Shown here: in pieces, positions 1 through 8,033 of the stretch
Layout of the letters: the number at the start of each line of letters is the position of its first letter
How positions within the stretch are numbered: position 1 is the first letter of the stretch
The notes under the pieces: model-generated
The model's database searches: none
What the model was told of the DNA's origin: nothing
What the model saw: the letters and a program-made list of their open reading frames with translations, nothing else
DNA from: Prevotella sp.
GTDB taxonomy: Bacteria > Bacteroidota > Bacteroidia > Bacteroidales > Bacteroidaceae
Length of the DNA stretch: 54,318 nt
Reading direction: 5' to 3'
Assembly (NCBI GenBank): GCA_022771265.1
Contig: JALFCG010000081.1
Span: 1-54,318, forward strand
Position numbers and translations under genes: made by a program

Positions 1-2
1 CC

Positions 3-302
3 AATGGAGAAATCACCAAGGAGGCCAAGCTCGTGGCCGAGGTGGACTGGCCCAATGGCTTCGTGATGCCCGAGGATGCCCACCGCTTCTATATCGTGGC
101 CAAAGGCAAGAAGGTGGCCATCAGCACCGAACCCGGACAGGCGCCTGAGGCACTCTGTGTGCAGGGCGACTGGAAGTGGCCAACCGAGAACACCAGCATC
201 GAGGCCGCCTATCCGCTCGTGGGCGAATGGGCCAAAAACCTGAACAACAGCGAGGCCCGCGACTGGTATAACCATCCCAACAACGACAAGGTCGTCAAGT
301 AA
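3..302 (+). CDS. LruC/DUF4842-type domain protein, C-terminal fragment
   Basis: The reading frame is open from the left edge (base 3) to a TAA at 300-302, so only the last 99 codons of a larger protein are present. The tail ends in a Trp- and Asn-rich stretch (DWKWPTEN, then AAYPLVGEWA, then DWYNHPN). This resembles the end of LruC/DUF4842 domains, which sit at the C-terminus of large secreted or lipoprotein surface proteins in Bacteroidota and Leptospira. The YP..W and WY.HP pattern is the part I recognise. The assignment rests on this tail only; the N-terminus, signal peptide and any adhesin repeats lie outside the window. A perfect 19-bp inverted repeat follows 38 bases after the stop and probably ends its transcript. 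Confidence 0.6.
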   Translation, partial: NGEITKEAKLVAEVDWPNGFVMPEDAHRFYIVAKGKKVAISTEPGQAPEALCVQGDWKWPTENTSIEAAYPLVGEWAKNLNNSEARDWYNHPNNDKVVK

Positions 303-340
303 ATGGCTGATTCGCCGTAGGTTTATTATAAACGACAAGC

Positions 341-388
341 AACGAGAGAGGGTGCTCCGAAAATCAATCCGGAGCACCCTCTCTCGTT
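341..388. terminator. Perfect 19-bp inverted repeat between convergent genes
   Basis: Bases 341-359 pair without mismatch with 370-388 around a 10-base loop. The hairpin lies between the plus-strand LruC tail and minus-strand galE. Neither side has a long T-tract, so it may act as a bidirectional terminator or an mRNA-stabilising hairpin. The stretch 389-491 holds nothing I recognise. Confidence 0.7.
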
Positions 389-486
389 GTATCTCTGTCG
401 CCCGGCCTGTATCAGGGGCGGCGGGGTTTCTTCTTGGGAGGCATACCCACTTGCCATCCTCATATCCTCGGACAAAATCTGTAGAG

Positions 487-519
487 AAAAATTATCCCCC
501 GATTCACATCGGGGGATAA
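487..519 (-). terminator. Rho-independent terminator of galE
   Basis: An 11-bp perfect stem (492-502 with 509-519) has a 6-base loop. On the minus strand it is followed by a run of five T, as expected downstream of the galE stop at 577. Confidence 0.8.
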
Positions 520-576
520 CAACAACACAAACACAAAATAAATCTGGAAAACCCAGAAAAAATATTATTTACTCTA

Positions 577-1614
577 CTATTGAATTCCTTCCTCACGCAG
601 TTTCTTCTGCCAGTTCCATGCAGACTTGAGCGTGTCCTCAAGACTTGTCTCGGCTTTCCATCCGAGCACGTTGTTTGCCTTGTCGGGATTAGCCCACACC
701 TTCTCAATGTCGCCTGCGCGTCGTGGTGCGTAAGCCCAGTTGAGCTTCACTCCTGTTGCTTTTTCGAAGGCATCGACGATTTCCTTTGTGCTGACGCCCT
801 TTCCTGTTCCGATGTTGAACACTTCGAGCTTGTCGCTGTCGGTGTCGAGCACTCTCTCCATTGCCTTCACGTGAGCCTTTGCGAGGTCAACGACGTAGAT
901 GTAGTCGCGGATGCATGTTCCGTCGGGAGTGTCGTAGTCGTTGCCGAATATCTTGAGTTGCTCGCGTATGCCCATTGCTGTCTGGGTGACGTAGGGTATG
1001 AGGTTCATTGGCACGCCGTTGGGCATCTCGCCGATGATGGCTGTCGGATGGGAGCCGATGGGGTTGAAATAGCGGAGCAGGATGGCCTTGATGGGGGCGC
1101 CGCTGGCTATGTCGTCGCGTATGATTTCCTCGTTGACCTGCTTGGTGTTGCCGTAAGGGCTTTCCGCTGGCTTGATGGGCGCGTCTTCCGTCACTGGCAG
1201 GTTTTCAGGGTCAGGCTGTCCATAGACGGTGCAGCTGGAAGAGAAGATGATGCCCTTCACGTCGTATTTCGGCATGAGGTCGAGCAGGTTGATAAGGCTC
1301 GTGAAGTTGTTGCGATAGTAGAGCAACGGCTTCTCCACGCTTTCCCCCACTGCCTTGCTTGCCGCAAAATGGATGATTCCCTCGATGTCGGGATATTTTG
1401 CGAACACCTTTTCCATTCCTTCCAGGTCGCAGCAATCGACCTCCTCGAATGCGGGGCGTACACCTGTTATCTTTTCTATTCCGTCAACGACATCTGCCTT
1501 TGAATTGGATAGATTGTCGACGATGACTACCTTGTATCCGGCGTTGATCAGTTCCACGGTGGTGTGAGAACCGATGAAGCCTGTTCCTCCTGTAACGAGT
1601 ATTGTCTGTTTCAT
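577..1614 (-). CDS. galE: UDP-glucose 4-epimerase
   Basis: Interconverts UDP-glucose and UDP-galactose in the cytoplasm (Leloir pathway and supply of UDP-galactose for surface glycans). The 345-residue product has the NAD-binding motif GGTGFIGSH at residues 9-17, the catalytic Ser region SSCTVYG near 126-132 and the short-chain dehydrogenase YxxxK (Tyr154, Lys158). Length matches bacterial GalE. I chose the ATG at 1614 rather than an in-frame codon 13 residues upstream. Homology begins there and AAGAGGT, a fair ribosome-binding site, lies just before it. A -7 box TACCTTTG lies 37-44 bases upstream, so it is transcribed separately from the Rnf operon. It has its own terminator at 487-519. Confidence 0.95.
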   Translation of the reverse strand: MKQTILVTGGTGFIGSHTTVELINAGYKVVIVDNLSNSKADVVDGIEKITGVRPAFEEVDCCDLEGMEKVFAKYPDIEGIIHFAASKAVGESVEKPLLYYRNNFTSLINLLDLMPKYDVKGIIFSSSCTVYGQPDPENLPVTEDAPIKPAESPYGNTKQVNEEIIRDDIASGAPIKAILLRYFNPIGSHPTAIIGEMPNGVPMNLIPYVTQTAMGIREQLKIFGNDYDTPDGTCIRDYIYVVDLAKAHVKAMERVLDTDSDKLEVFNIGTGKGVSTKEIVDAFEKATGVKLNWAYAPRRAGDIEKVWANPDKANNVLGWKAETSLEDTLKSAWNWQKKLREEGIQ

Positions 1615-1650
1615 ACCTCTTGATACGTTTTTAATTAATGAATAGCGCCA

Positions 1651-1658
1651 CAAAGGTA
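1651..1658 (-). promoter_or_regulatory. Bacteroidota-type -7 box for galE
   Basis: TACCTTTG on the minus strand matches TAnnTTTG and is well placed for transcription of galE. Confidence 0.7.
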
Positions 1659-1680
1659 AGTAATTTTTTTGGAAAAAAAG

Positions 1681-1718
1681 AAAAAGCGACGCTTAAAATC
1701 AGTTAAACGCCGCTTTTT
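1681..1718 (-). terminator. Terminator of the Rnf operon
   Basis: Sixteen-base arms at 1681-1696 and 1703-1718 pair with two G-U wobbles when read on the minus strand. They end in a T-rich run (CTTTTT then CTTTTTTT). It lies 29 bases past the rnfA stop. Confidence 0.8.
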
Positions 1719-1746
1719 TTGTAAGTATTGAGGGAAAAAAGGCTGT

Positions 1747-2349
1747 TTATTCCAATCCAAATACTATTTTCAGACCACCATCGACTCCTGAGAAGCCCAT
1801 GAAGGCAAGGCTGAGCAGTCCTGCGGTGACCATCGTTATCGCAACGCCCTGCATGCCTTTCGGCACGTTGGTCAGCTCCAGCTGCTCGCGCAAGCCGGCA
1901 AACACGGTCAGCGCCACTCCGAAGCCGATGGCTGTGGAGAAGGCGTAGGCAACACTCTCGAGAAGGGTGTAGTCCTTCTGGATGACGAGGATGGCCACTC
2001 CGAGCACAGCACAGTTGGTGGTGATGAGCGGGAGGAAGATGCCGAGTGCCTGATACAATGCGGGCGACACTTTTTTCATTACTATCTCCACCATCTGCAC
2101 AAGGGCCGCGATGACCAGGATGAACGCGATGGTCTGAAGATACTGCAGTCCGAACGCGTCAAGCACTGTCTTCTGGATGATGAAGGTCACGATGGTGGCG
2201 AGGGTCATGACGAACGCCACGGCTGCGCTCATGCCAAGGGCGGTGTTGACCTTCTTCGACACTCCAAGGAACGGACAGATGCCGAGGAACTGCGAAAGAA
2301 CGATGTTGTTGACGAATATCGCCGAGATGAAAATCAAGATATATTCCAT
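1747..2349 (-). CDS. rnfA: Rnf complex integral membrane subunit A
   Basis: A 200-residue, highly hydrophobic protein with about six membrane helices, homologous to NqrE/RnfA. Family knowledge: RnfA and RnfE are inverted-topology partners that hold an iron-sulfur centre between conserved Cys residues in the membrane and form part of the ion-translocating path. In the sequence, IVLSQFLGICPFLGVS near residue 20 and the TTNCAVLG stretch near residue 110 are the expected Cys-containing motifs. It is the last gene of the operon, four bases after the rnfE stop, and is followed by the operon terminator. Also known as rsxA. Confidence 0.93.
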   Translation of the reverse strand: MEYILIFISAIFVNNIVLSQFLGICPFLGVSKKVNTALGMSAAVAFVMTLATIVTFIIQKTVLDAFGLQYLQTIAFILVIAALVQMVEIVMKKVSPALYQALGIFLPLITTNCAVLGVAILVIQKDYTLLESVAYAFSTAIGFGVALTVFAGLREQLELTNVPKGMQGVAITMVTAGLLSLAFMGFSGVDGGLKIVFGLE

Positions 2350-2353
2350 AACT

Positions 2354-2932
2354 TTACGCCTTCTTTAGTTTGTTGATGATTGCGATGAGATAGCCCAGGG
2401 AGATGAACGCTCCAGGAGGGAGGATGAACAGAAGCACGTTGCACGTCTCGGGCAGCAACGTGAGGCCGAAGACTGAACCTGCACCCAACACCTCACGCAC
2501 CGTGCCAAGCAGGGTGAGACCGAGGGTGAAGCCCAGGCCGATGCCCACTCCGTCGAAGAGGCTTGCCAAAGGACCGTTCTTGCAGGCGAACGCTTCGGCA
2601 CGGCCGAGAATGATGCAGTTGACCACGATGAGGGGTATGAACAAGCCGAGCGACTTGTTGATGTCGGGAAGGTAGGCCTTAAGACACATCTGAAGGATGG
2701 TAACGAACGAGGCTATGACAACCACGAACACAGGGATGCGCACCTTGTCGGGCGTGAGGGTCTTGATGAGCGAAATGACGATGTTGGAGCAGATGAGCAC
2801 AAACATCGTGGCGAGTCCCATCGACAAGCCATTCATGGCAGAGGTCGTCGTGGCAAGCGTAGGACACATTCCAAGAAGAAGGACGAAGGTCGGGTTCTCC
2901 TTGATGATGCCATTGGTGAGTATCTTTAACAT
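2354..2932 (-). CDS. rnfE: Rnf complex integral membrane subunit E
   Basis: A 192-residue membrane protein of the NqrD/RnfE family with about six hydrophobic helices. The conserved Cys motifs LLGMCPTLA (near residue 20) and VVNCIILGRAEAFA (near 105) match the family. It partners RnfA in the membrane core of the Rnf NAD:ferredoxin oxidoreductase. The start at 2932 follows a 39-base AT-rich gap containing short AATATTAAAA repeats after the rnfG stop. No internal promoter with the TAnnTTTG signature is apparent there. Confidence 0.93.
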   Translation of the reverse strand: MLKILTNGIIKENPTFVLLLGMCPTLATTTSAMNGLSMGLATMFVLICSNIVISLIKTLTPDKVRIPVFVVVIASFVTILQMCLKAYLPDINKSLGLFIPLIVVNCIILGRAEAFACKNGPLASLFDGVGIGLGFTLGLTLLGTVREVLGAGSVFGLTLLPETCNVLLFILPPGAFISLGYLIAIINKLKKA

Positions 2933-2971
2933 AATATTGTAATATTAAAATATTAAAAGACTGAAAGATTA

Positions 2972-3610
2972 TTACTTCGAGGACTTCCGGGCGGTGGCAC
3001 CGCTGTGAGCGTCGGTGTCCTGACCCTTGTCCTGTCCGGCATATACGAGATAAGCCTGGTTGACTGCCTTGAGGAAAGCACGCGAAGTGATCGTGGAAGC
3101 GGTGATGGCATCGATGTCGCCACCGTCCTTGTTGACAGCAAGAGGCTTATCGGCAATCTGCCTGCCTACGATAGAGCCCTTTCCGTCCTTCTGAAACCAC
3201 TTGTCGGCCTTGGCTCCCAGTCCTGGGGTCTCGGCAGCCTGCAGGATGGTGTAGCCGAGCACCTTGCCCTCGGCGTCGAAACCGACGAGCACCTTCAGGT
3301 CGCCACCAAAGCCCAGCGTGGTGCTTTCCACTGCTGCACCGAGGAACTTGCCGCTCTTGTCGGCAGTCTTGTGGACGATGAACGTCAGCTCCTTGCCTTC
3401 AAACTCCTGCTTGACCTCGTCGTCGGCGGTCACCTGAAGGTCGTCGGTACACATCACCTCCTTGATGCCGTTAGCCAACGCTATCTCGTCCTGTGCCTTG
3501 ATGGGAGCCTCGGTCACATGGTTGACCCAGGCGAGGAGCGCACCGGTGATGACTGCCACCGCTACGAGCACCACCACCATGTTTGTCAATGTAGATTCAA
3601 GTTTTTTCAT
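2972..3610 (-). CDS. rnfG: Rnf complex FMN-carrying subunit G
   Basis: A 212-residue protein with one N-terminal membrane helix (about residues 10-29) and an extracytoplasmic FMN-binding domain, as in RnfG/NqrC. In this family FMN is bound covalently to a Thr in a motif close to SGAT. Here the equivalent position reads ITASTITSR, so Thr173 in TAST is the probable flavinylation site. The tail carries a literal SGAT at 203-206, which is probably incidental. The family hallmark ETPGLGAK is at about 127-134. The start overlaps the rnfD stop (ATGA), so translation is coupled. Confidence 0.93.
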   Translation of the reverse strand: MKKLESTLTNMVVVLVAVAVITGALLAWVNHVTEAPIKAQDEIALANGIKEVMCTDDLQVTADDEVKQEFEGKELTFIVHKTADKSGKFLGAAVESTTLGFGGDLKVLVGFDAEGKVLGYTILQAAETPGLGAKADKWFQKDGKGSIVGRQIADKPLAVNKDGGDIDAITASTITSRAFLKAVNQAYLVYAGQDKGQDTDAHSGATARKSSK

Positions 3611-4611
3611 TTCTTTACTACCTCCCCGAAACGTTTTGGTTTAATATATGTGTTAATCAGAGGGGTGAACGCGTTCATTATCAATATGGCGAACGACATT
3701 CCCTCAGGATAAGCTCCCCAGTTGCGGATGACCACTGTCAGCAAGCCGATGCCAACGCCATAGACGAGCTGGCCGCGCGAACACATCGGCGAGGTGACAT
3801 AGTCGGTTGCCATGAAGATGGCACCAAGCATAAGGCCACCGCTGAATATCACCGAGAACGGGTCGGCATAGACAGGGCTGGCAAGATGAAGCAGGCCGCT
3901 GAGGACGAACACCGTGAGGATGATGCTCACCGGAGTGTGCCAAGTGATAATCTTGCGCCAAAGCATGAAAGCGAGACCAAGCAGAAGTGCCAACGCGCAG
4001 ACCTCGCCAAGAGAGCCCGCTCCCGTCTGGCATGTGTCAGGCAGGCCGATGAGCATGCTGAAACTGCCCGGCAACTGCTCGAGCACACTGGCGTCGCCGC
4101 TCTTGATGGCCCATTTCATCACCGAGAGAGGTGTGGCTCCCGTCTCTGCGTCGAGATAGGAAGTGAGCTGGCCTGCCTGAGGCCAAGAGGTCATCTGGGC
4201 AGGGAAGCTGACCAAGAGGAAACAACGGCCCACAAGTGCCGGGTTGAACAGGTTGCAGCCCAGTCCGCCAAACGTCATCTTGCCTATGCCGACTGCCACG
4301 AGGGCTCCAATGACGATAATCCATACAGGGAGGTTGGAAGGAAGGTTGAAGCCAAGCAACAGACCTGTCACCACCGCCGAACCGTCACAAACGGTCACAC
4401 GGTCGTTCTTCAGTAAAAACTTGTTGATTGCCCACTCGAAAACCACGCAGGCTGCCACGCTCGTGGCACATACTATTGCCGAACCGAGTCCAAAATAGAG
4501 GAACGACACGAGAAGGGCGGGCAGCAGGGCGATGACCACTCCATACATGTTCCGCTCCACCGAGTCAGTCCCGTGGACATGAGGCGACAACGATACTATT
4601 AATTTTTTCAT
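3607..4611 (-). CDS. rnfD: Rnf complex membrane flavoprotein subunit D
   Basis: A 334-residue polytopic protein (about nine to ten helices) of the NqrB/RnfD family. It carries the covalent FMN site TGATPL in the middle of the protein, the family's T/SGAT motif, and the conserved late segment FMATDYVTSP. It moves electrons between RnfG and the membrane core of the complex. It starts 30 bases after rnfC and its TGA overlaps the rnfG ATG. Length is normal for the family. Confidence 0.94.
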   Translation of the reverse strand: MKKLIVSLSPHVHGTDSVERNMYGVVIALLPALLVSFLYFGLGSAIVCATSVAACVVFEWAINKFLLKNDRVTVCDGSAVVTGLLLGFNLPSNLPVWIIVIGALVAVGIGKMTFGGLGCNLFNPALVGRCFLLVSFPAQMTSWPQAGQLTSYLDAETGATPLSVMKWAIKSGDASVLEQLPGSFSMLIGLPDTCQTGAGSLGEVCALALLLGLAFMLWRKIITWHTPVSIILTVFVLSGLLHLASPVYADPFSVIFSGGLMLGAIFMATDYVTSPMCSRGQLVYGVGIGLLTVVIRNWGAYPEGMSFAILIMNAFTPLINTYIKPKRFGEVVKK

Positions 4612-4641
4612 GAATAAAAAAGAATTTACAGGATAATGAAA

Positions 4642-5994
4642 CTATTTTTTCGCTGCTCGCGCACGGATGATGCCCATCACCGTCTGCTTGCCGAAACGGA
4701 TGTTGTCGAGAATAGGACGATGGGAAGGACAGGTGAACTGACACGAACCGCACTCTATGCACGAGGTGATGTCCTCCGACTCCACCTTTTCCCACATCTT
4801 CTTCGCGGAACAAGTGGCAAGGAGATAAGGCTCAAGGCCCATAGGGCACACATTGACGCACTTGCCACAACGGATGCAGGGGTCAACAGGCTTGCGGCGA
4901 GCCTCGTCGCCACTGATGATGGTGATGCTGTTGGTGCCCTTGCATACCGGAACCTCGTCAGTGGTCAGAGCCTTGCCCATCATCGGGCCTCCCGCAAGCA
5001 GCTTGCTGTCGCCATCGGGCATTCCGCCACAGAAGTCGATAAGGTCGCGCATCGGGGTGCCCATGCGTACAAGGAAGTTGCCGGGACGAGAGAGATTCTT
5101 GCCCGTAACGGTGGTGTAACGCTCAAACAGCGGCTTGTTCTTCATCACTGCCTGATAGACTGCAAAGGCTGTGCCGACATTCTGGACAATGGCGCCAACA
5201 TTGACAGGGATGGCGGGAGGAGCAGGCACCTGGCGACGAATGACTGCATCGACAAGCTGCTTCTCGCCTCCCTGAGGATAGCGTTGCTTCAATGGCACCA
5301 CTTCAATGCGGGGGTCGCCACTGGTCTTCTCCGCAAGCAGCTTGATAGCCTCAGGCTTGTTGGTCTCAATGCCTATGTAACCCTTATCCACCTTTGCCGC
5401 CTTCATCAGCAGTTCAAGGCCGACAAGTATCTCGTCGGCATGTTCCATCATAAGGCGATAGTCGGAAGTGATGTATGGCTCGCACTCAACGGCATTGATA
5501 ATCACACACTCCGCCGTTGCACCAGGAGGAGGGCACAGCTTGATGAACGTCGGGAAGCCCGCGCCGCCCATACCTGTCACACCTGCCACCTTGATGCGGT
5601 TGACGATTTCCTCCGGCGTGAGCTCGGGATGGTCGGACAAGCGTTCGAGATTCTCGCTGCGGTCGATGGACTCTTCCCACTCGTCGCCCTCGACATTGAC
5701 AATGATAACGGGCTTGCGATAGCCTGTGGCGTCGAAAGCCGCGTCAACCTTTGCCACCTTTCCCGACACTGACGAGTAAATGGGTGCAGAGACGAATCCC
5801 CCGGCTTCTGCAAGGAGAGTGCCGACCTTCACCACATCACCTCTTTTCACCACAGGCTTTGCAGGAGCACCGATGTGCTGCGACAATGGAAATATTGCCT
5901 GCTTTGGCAGCGGAGCCACGACTGTGGCAACCTCTGCCGACAGCTTGTTCTCTTCAGGGTGTATTCCGCCTATTCTAAATGTTCTTATCTTCAT
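4642..5994 (-). CDS. rnfC: Rnf complex NADH-binding iron-sulfur subunit C
   Basis: The cytoplasmic, peripheral 450-residue subunit that handles NADH and FMN. The sequence shows an N-terminal RnfC barrel-sandwich domain with the GGIHPEENK opening and the nucleotide-binding stretch GMGGAGFPT near residue 140. A SLBB-like region follows. Near residues 370-420 are two 4Fe-4S motifs, CIRCGKCVNVCP and CIECGSCQFTCP. It lacks the long Ala/Lys-rich C-terminal extension of E. coli RsxC, as usual for Bacteroidota and clostridial forms. It is 13 bases after rnfB and is co-transcribed. Confidence 0.95.
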   Translation of the reverse strand: MKIRTFRIGGIHPEENKLSAEVATVVAPLPKQAIFPLSQHIGAPAKPVVKRGDVVKVGTLLAEAGGFVSAPIYSSVSGKVAKVDAAFDATGYRKPVIIVNVEGDEWEESIDRSENLERLSDHPELTPEEIVNRIKVAGVTGMGGAGFPTFIKLCPPPGATAECVIINAVECEPYITSDYRLMMEHADEILVGLELLMKAAKVDKGYIGIETNKPEAIKLLAEKTSGDPRIEVVPLKQRYPQGGEKQLVDAVIRRQVPAPPAIPVNVGAIVQNVGTAFAVYQAVMKNKPLFERYTTVTGKNLSRPGNFLVRMGTPMRDLIDFCGGMPDGDSKLLAGGPMMGKALTTDEVPVCKGTNSITIISGDEARRKPVDPCIRCGKCVNVCPMGLEPYLLATCSAKKMWEKVESEDITSCIECGSCQFTCPSHRPILDNIRFGKQTVMGIIRARAAKK

Positions 5995-6007
5995 ATTATC
6001 TGTAATG

Positions 6008-6955
6008 TCAATTGATGTTTATTTCACTGAATCTGTCCGGTTTCACCGATGCAGAGACTTTCTCTTCCGGATTGTCAGCCGACTTCACCCCTTCAGCCTT
6101 CGGAGCGTTGACTTGCTGCGACACGCGCGGGGCAGGGAAATTGACTGCCACGATGGAATGCTGAGGGCACACCTTCTCGCACTTGCGGCAAACGCGGCAC
6201 TTCTCGGGGTCGATGTAAGCGAGATTGTCAGTAAGAGTGATAGCGCCGAAAGGACACTCCTTCTCACACTTGCCGCAACCGATGCAAGCCACACTGCAGG
6301 CTGACTTTGCGGCAGGACCCTTGTCGTGGTTCACGCAGCTGACGAAGACACGACGACCCTTGGGACCTTTCTTGCGAATCTCGATGACATGGCGCGGACA
6401 AACCCTCGAACAAGCTCCACAACCGCCACACTTCTCCTCGTCAACCTCGGCAATGCCTGTCACGGGGTTGATGTGGATTGCGTCAAGAGAGCACACTGAC
6501 AAACAGTCGCCACAGCCAAGGCAGCCGAAGCCACAGGCTGACTCGCCAGCGCCACAGGCATGCATCGCGGCACAGGTGCGCAAACCGGAATACTCCGACA
6601 CCTGCGGACGATTCTCACACGTTCCGTTGCATCTGACCACCGCCACCTTCGGCTCGGTGTTGGCAACAGCCATACCAAGCAGGTCGGCAACCTTTTCCAT
6701 CACTTCATGACCACCCACGGGACATGACAATCCTTCGAGACTACCTGCATCGGCACCCTTGACAAGCGCGTCAGCCAATCCCGAACAGCCAGGGAATCCG
6801 CAACCGCCGCAATTAGCCTGCGGCAACAGTGCCGCCACTTCCGCGAGACGCGGGTCTTCCTTCACAGCAAACTTTTTGGAACAGACATATAGCACTGCTG
6901 CAGCTATTAGTCCTATTGCCCCAAGTACAATGACTGCGATAAATACAAAATCCAT
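6008..6955 (-). CDS. rnfB: Rnf complex ferredoxin-like subunit B
   Basis: A 315-residue protein with an N-terminal membrane anchor (about residues 3-24). A 4Fe-4S domain has Cys49, Cys52, Cys57 and Cys78 (NCGGCGFPGC). Several ferredoxin-type clusters follow: CGFGCLGCGDCLSVC, CGGCGACSRVCP, CIGCGKCEKECP and CRVCRKCEKVCP. It is the proposed entry point for electrons from reduced ferredoxin. Gene order B-C-D-G-E-A with B first is the arrangement found in Bacteroides and clostridia. It lies 21 bases downstream of the RseC-like gene. Confidence 0.95.
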   Translation of the reverse strand: MDFVFIAVIVLGAIGLIAAAVLYVCSKKFAVKEDPRLAEVAALLPQANCGGCGFPGCSGLADALVKGADAGSLEGLSCPVGGHEVMEKVADLLGMAVANTEPKVAVVRCNGTCENRPQVSEYSGLRTCAAMHACGAGESACGFGCLGCGDCLSVCSLDAIHINPVTGIAEVDEEKCGGCGACSRVCPRHVIEIRKKGPKGRRVFVSCVNHDKGPAAKSACSVACIGCGKCEKECPFGAITLTDNLAYIDPEKCRVCRKCEKVCPQHSIVAVNFPAPRVSQQVNAPKAEGVKSADNPEEKVSASVKPDRFSEININ

Positions 6956-6976
6956 TTTTTCTGATATGTTTTATAA

Positions 6977-7396
6977 TTAATTTTTATTCTCAACATGAAA
7001 TACCACACCACGTGACAACCTTCCCCTCAACATATATATAATAAGGTAATAGGGCACGAGCGACAATACTGACATGAATGCTGACGTTATCTCATCGGAC
7101 GTGACAAGAAAAGCCAACAGAAGTGATGCAACCATGACAACAAAAGGAAGTATGAAGCCTACTGTCATTGCGCGTCCCACGACATGAAGAGTGGTGGAAA
7201 CGACAACCTCCTCACCCAAACTGTAATTGGAGCCACTGCCTACTGTCGCTTCAATGATTTTCACTTTCGTCTCGGAGGCGTTGCAATGGGATGCTATCTT
7301 ACAGGAGCTGCAGGCGGAATTCTGCATTATGCGCACTTTCACTGTCCTGCCAGCCACTTCTTCAATAACGCCTCTATGTCTAATTGTTTCTCTCAT
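6977..7396 (-). CDS. RseC/SoxR-reducing-system type membrane protein
   Basis: A 139-residue protein with an N-terminal cytoplasmic domain containing the Cys cluster CSSCKIASHC and two membrane helices, the RseC/MucC family layout. In Proteobacteria, RseC-type proteins work with the Rsx/Rnf complex to reduce SoxR. In Bacteroidota they commonly head the rnf operon, as here. I set the start at the ATG at 7396. A longer in-frame version up to 7525 would run through the promoter and has no homology-like character. A -7 box TATTTTTG lies about 50 bases upstream, so this gene probably leads the seven-gene transcript ending at 1681-1718. Confidence 0.85.
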   Translation of the reverse strand: MRETIRHRGVIEEVAGRTVKVRIMQNSACSSCKIASHCNASETKVKIIEATVGSGSNYSLGEEVVVSTTLHVVGRAMTVGFILPFVVMVASLLLAFLVTSDEITSAFMSVLSLVPYYLIIYMLRGRLSRGVVFHVENKN

Positions 7397-7443
7397 CTGT
7401 CTTGAAAGGGGAAAAATAACCCCAAAAAGTACGTTTTGCCTTG

Positions 7444-7451
7444 CAAAAATA
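7444..7451 (-). promoter_or_regulatory. -7 box of the rseC-rnf operon
   Basis: TATTTTTG on the minus strand matches TAnnTTTG. GTTG lies 20 bases upstream as a weak -33 element. It is back-to-back with the promoter of the 7567 gene. Confidence 0.65.
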
Positions 7452-7512
7452 CTACAATCTTTTGAACTGACCAACAAAATACGCCCTTTTTTGCAAAAAA
7501 CATTCGTAATCG

Positions 7513-7543
7513 TTTGCAATAACATATTTTTTTACTACTTTTG
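7513..7543 (+). promoter_or_regulatory. Promoter of the 7567 gene
   Basis: TTTG at 7513-7516, a 19-bp spacer, then TACTTTTG at 7536-7543, a full match to the Bacteroidota primary-sigma consensus. The gene begins 24 bases later. Confidence 0.8.
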
Positions 7544-7566
7544 CAACACAATAAAACACCAAGGCA

Positions 7567-8007
7567 ATGAAAGTATCAGAACAGACGCTACAACAAGTAG
7601 AAAGAACAATCAGTAAGGTTATCGACAAGTTCCCCGCTAACGTCGAGGCTTCAATACTAACCGACATTCACCTGAGAGCCAATCAGGAGACAGGAGAGTT
7701 AGTGGCTTTCGACGACGATGACAAGGAAATAACAAGAACTGTCATCGAGCAATGGATTGGAAACCAGGACGAGTCGTTCTATGAGGACATCACAGGAGTC
7801 ATTAGGAAATGTATAGACAAGAAAAAAACGAATGTCGAGAAAATGTCAATACTAAAGCCTTACTCCTTCGTTCTCGAGGATGACGAAAAGGAAAACGTGG
7901 CTGAACTCTACGTCGTTGACGACGACACTGTCATCATAGACCCAGAGCTCATGGCAGGACTGGACGAAGACCTCAACAACTTCCTCGAAAACCTGCTGAA
8001 GGAGTAA
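7567..8007 (+). CDS. Unrecognised acidic cytoplasmic protein
   Basis: I do not recognise this 146-residue protein. It has no signal peptide, membrane helix, Cys motif or nucleotide-binding loop. It is strongly acidic, with runs such as DDDDKE near residue 50 and VDDDTVIID near 118, and a C-terminal acidic helix (DLNNFLENLLKE). The N-terminal 25 residues look like an amphipathic helix. A consensus promoter and a clean single ORF argue that it is a real gene. It is monocistronic: the Rnf operon diverges upstream and plsC converges downstream, eight bases away. Confidence 0.8.
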   Translation: MKVSEQTLQQVERTISKVIDKFPANVEASILTDIHLRANQETGELVAFDDDDKEITRTVIEQWIGNQDESFYEDITGVIRKCIDKKKTNVEKMSILKPYSFVLEDDEKENVAELYVVDDDTVIIDPELMAGLDEDLNNFLENLLKE

Positions 8008-8033
8008 AAAGAGAATCACTGGTCGGGATTCTC
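8006..8033 (-). terminator. Terminator overlapping the plsC stop codon
   Basis: GAGAATC at 8011-8017 pairs with GATTCTC at 8027-8033. On the minus strand the hairpin is followed by TTTTT. The TGA of plsC (8016-8018) lies inside the 3' arm, so termination is built into the last codons. Confidence 0.65.

Noticed and set aside
580..1503. Long plus-strand ORF of about 300 codons opposite galE
   Set aside because: It is the antisense shadow of galE, with Cys/Leu/Val-rich, low-complexity translation, no promoter and no ribosome-binding site.
4636..5772. Plus-strand ORF of about 378 codons opposite rnfC
   Set aside because: It is antisense to a well-supported rnfC with all its cluster motifs. The translation is His/Arg/Ala-rich, with no domain character.
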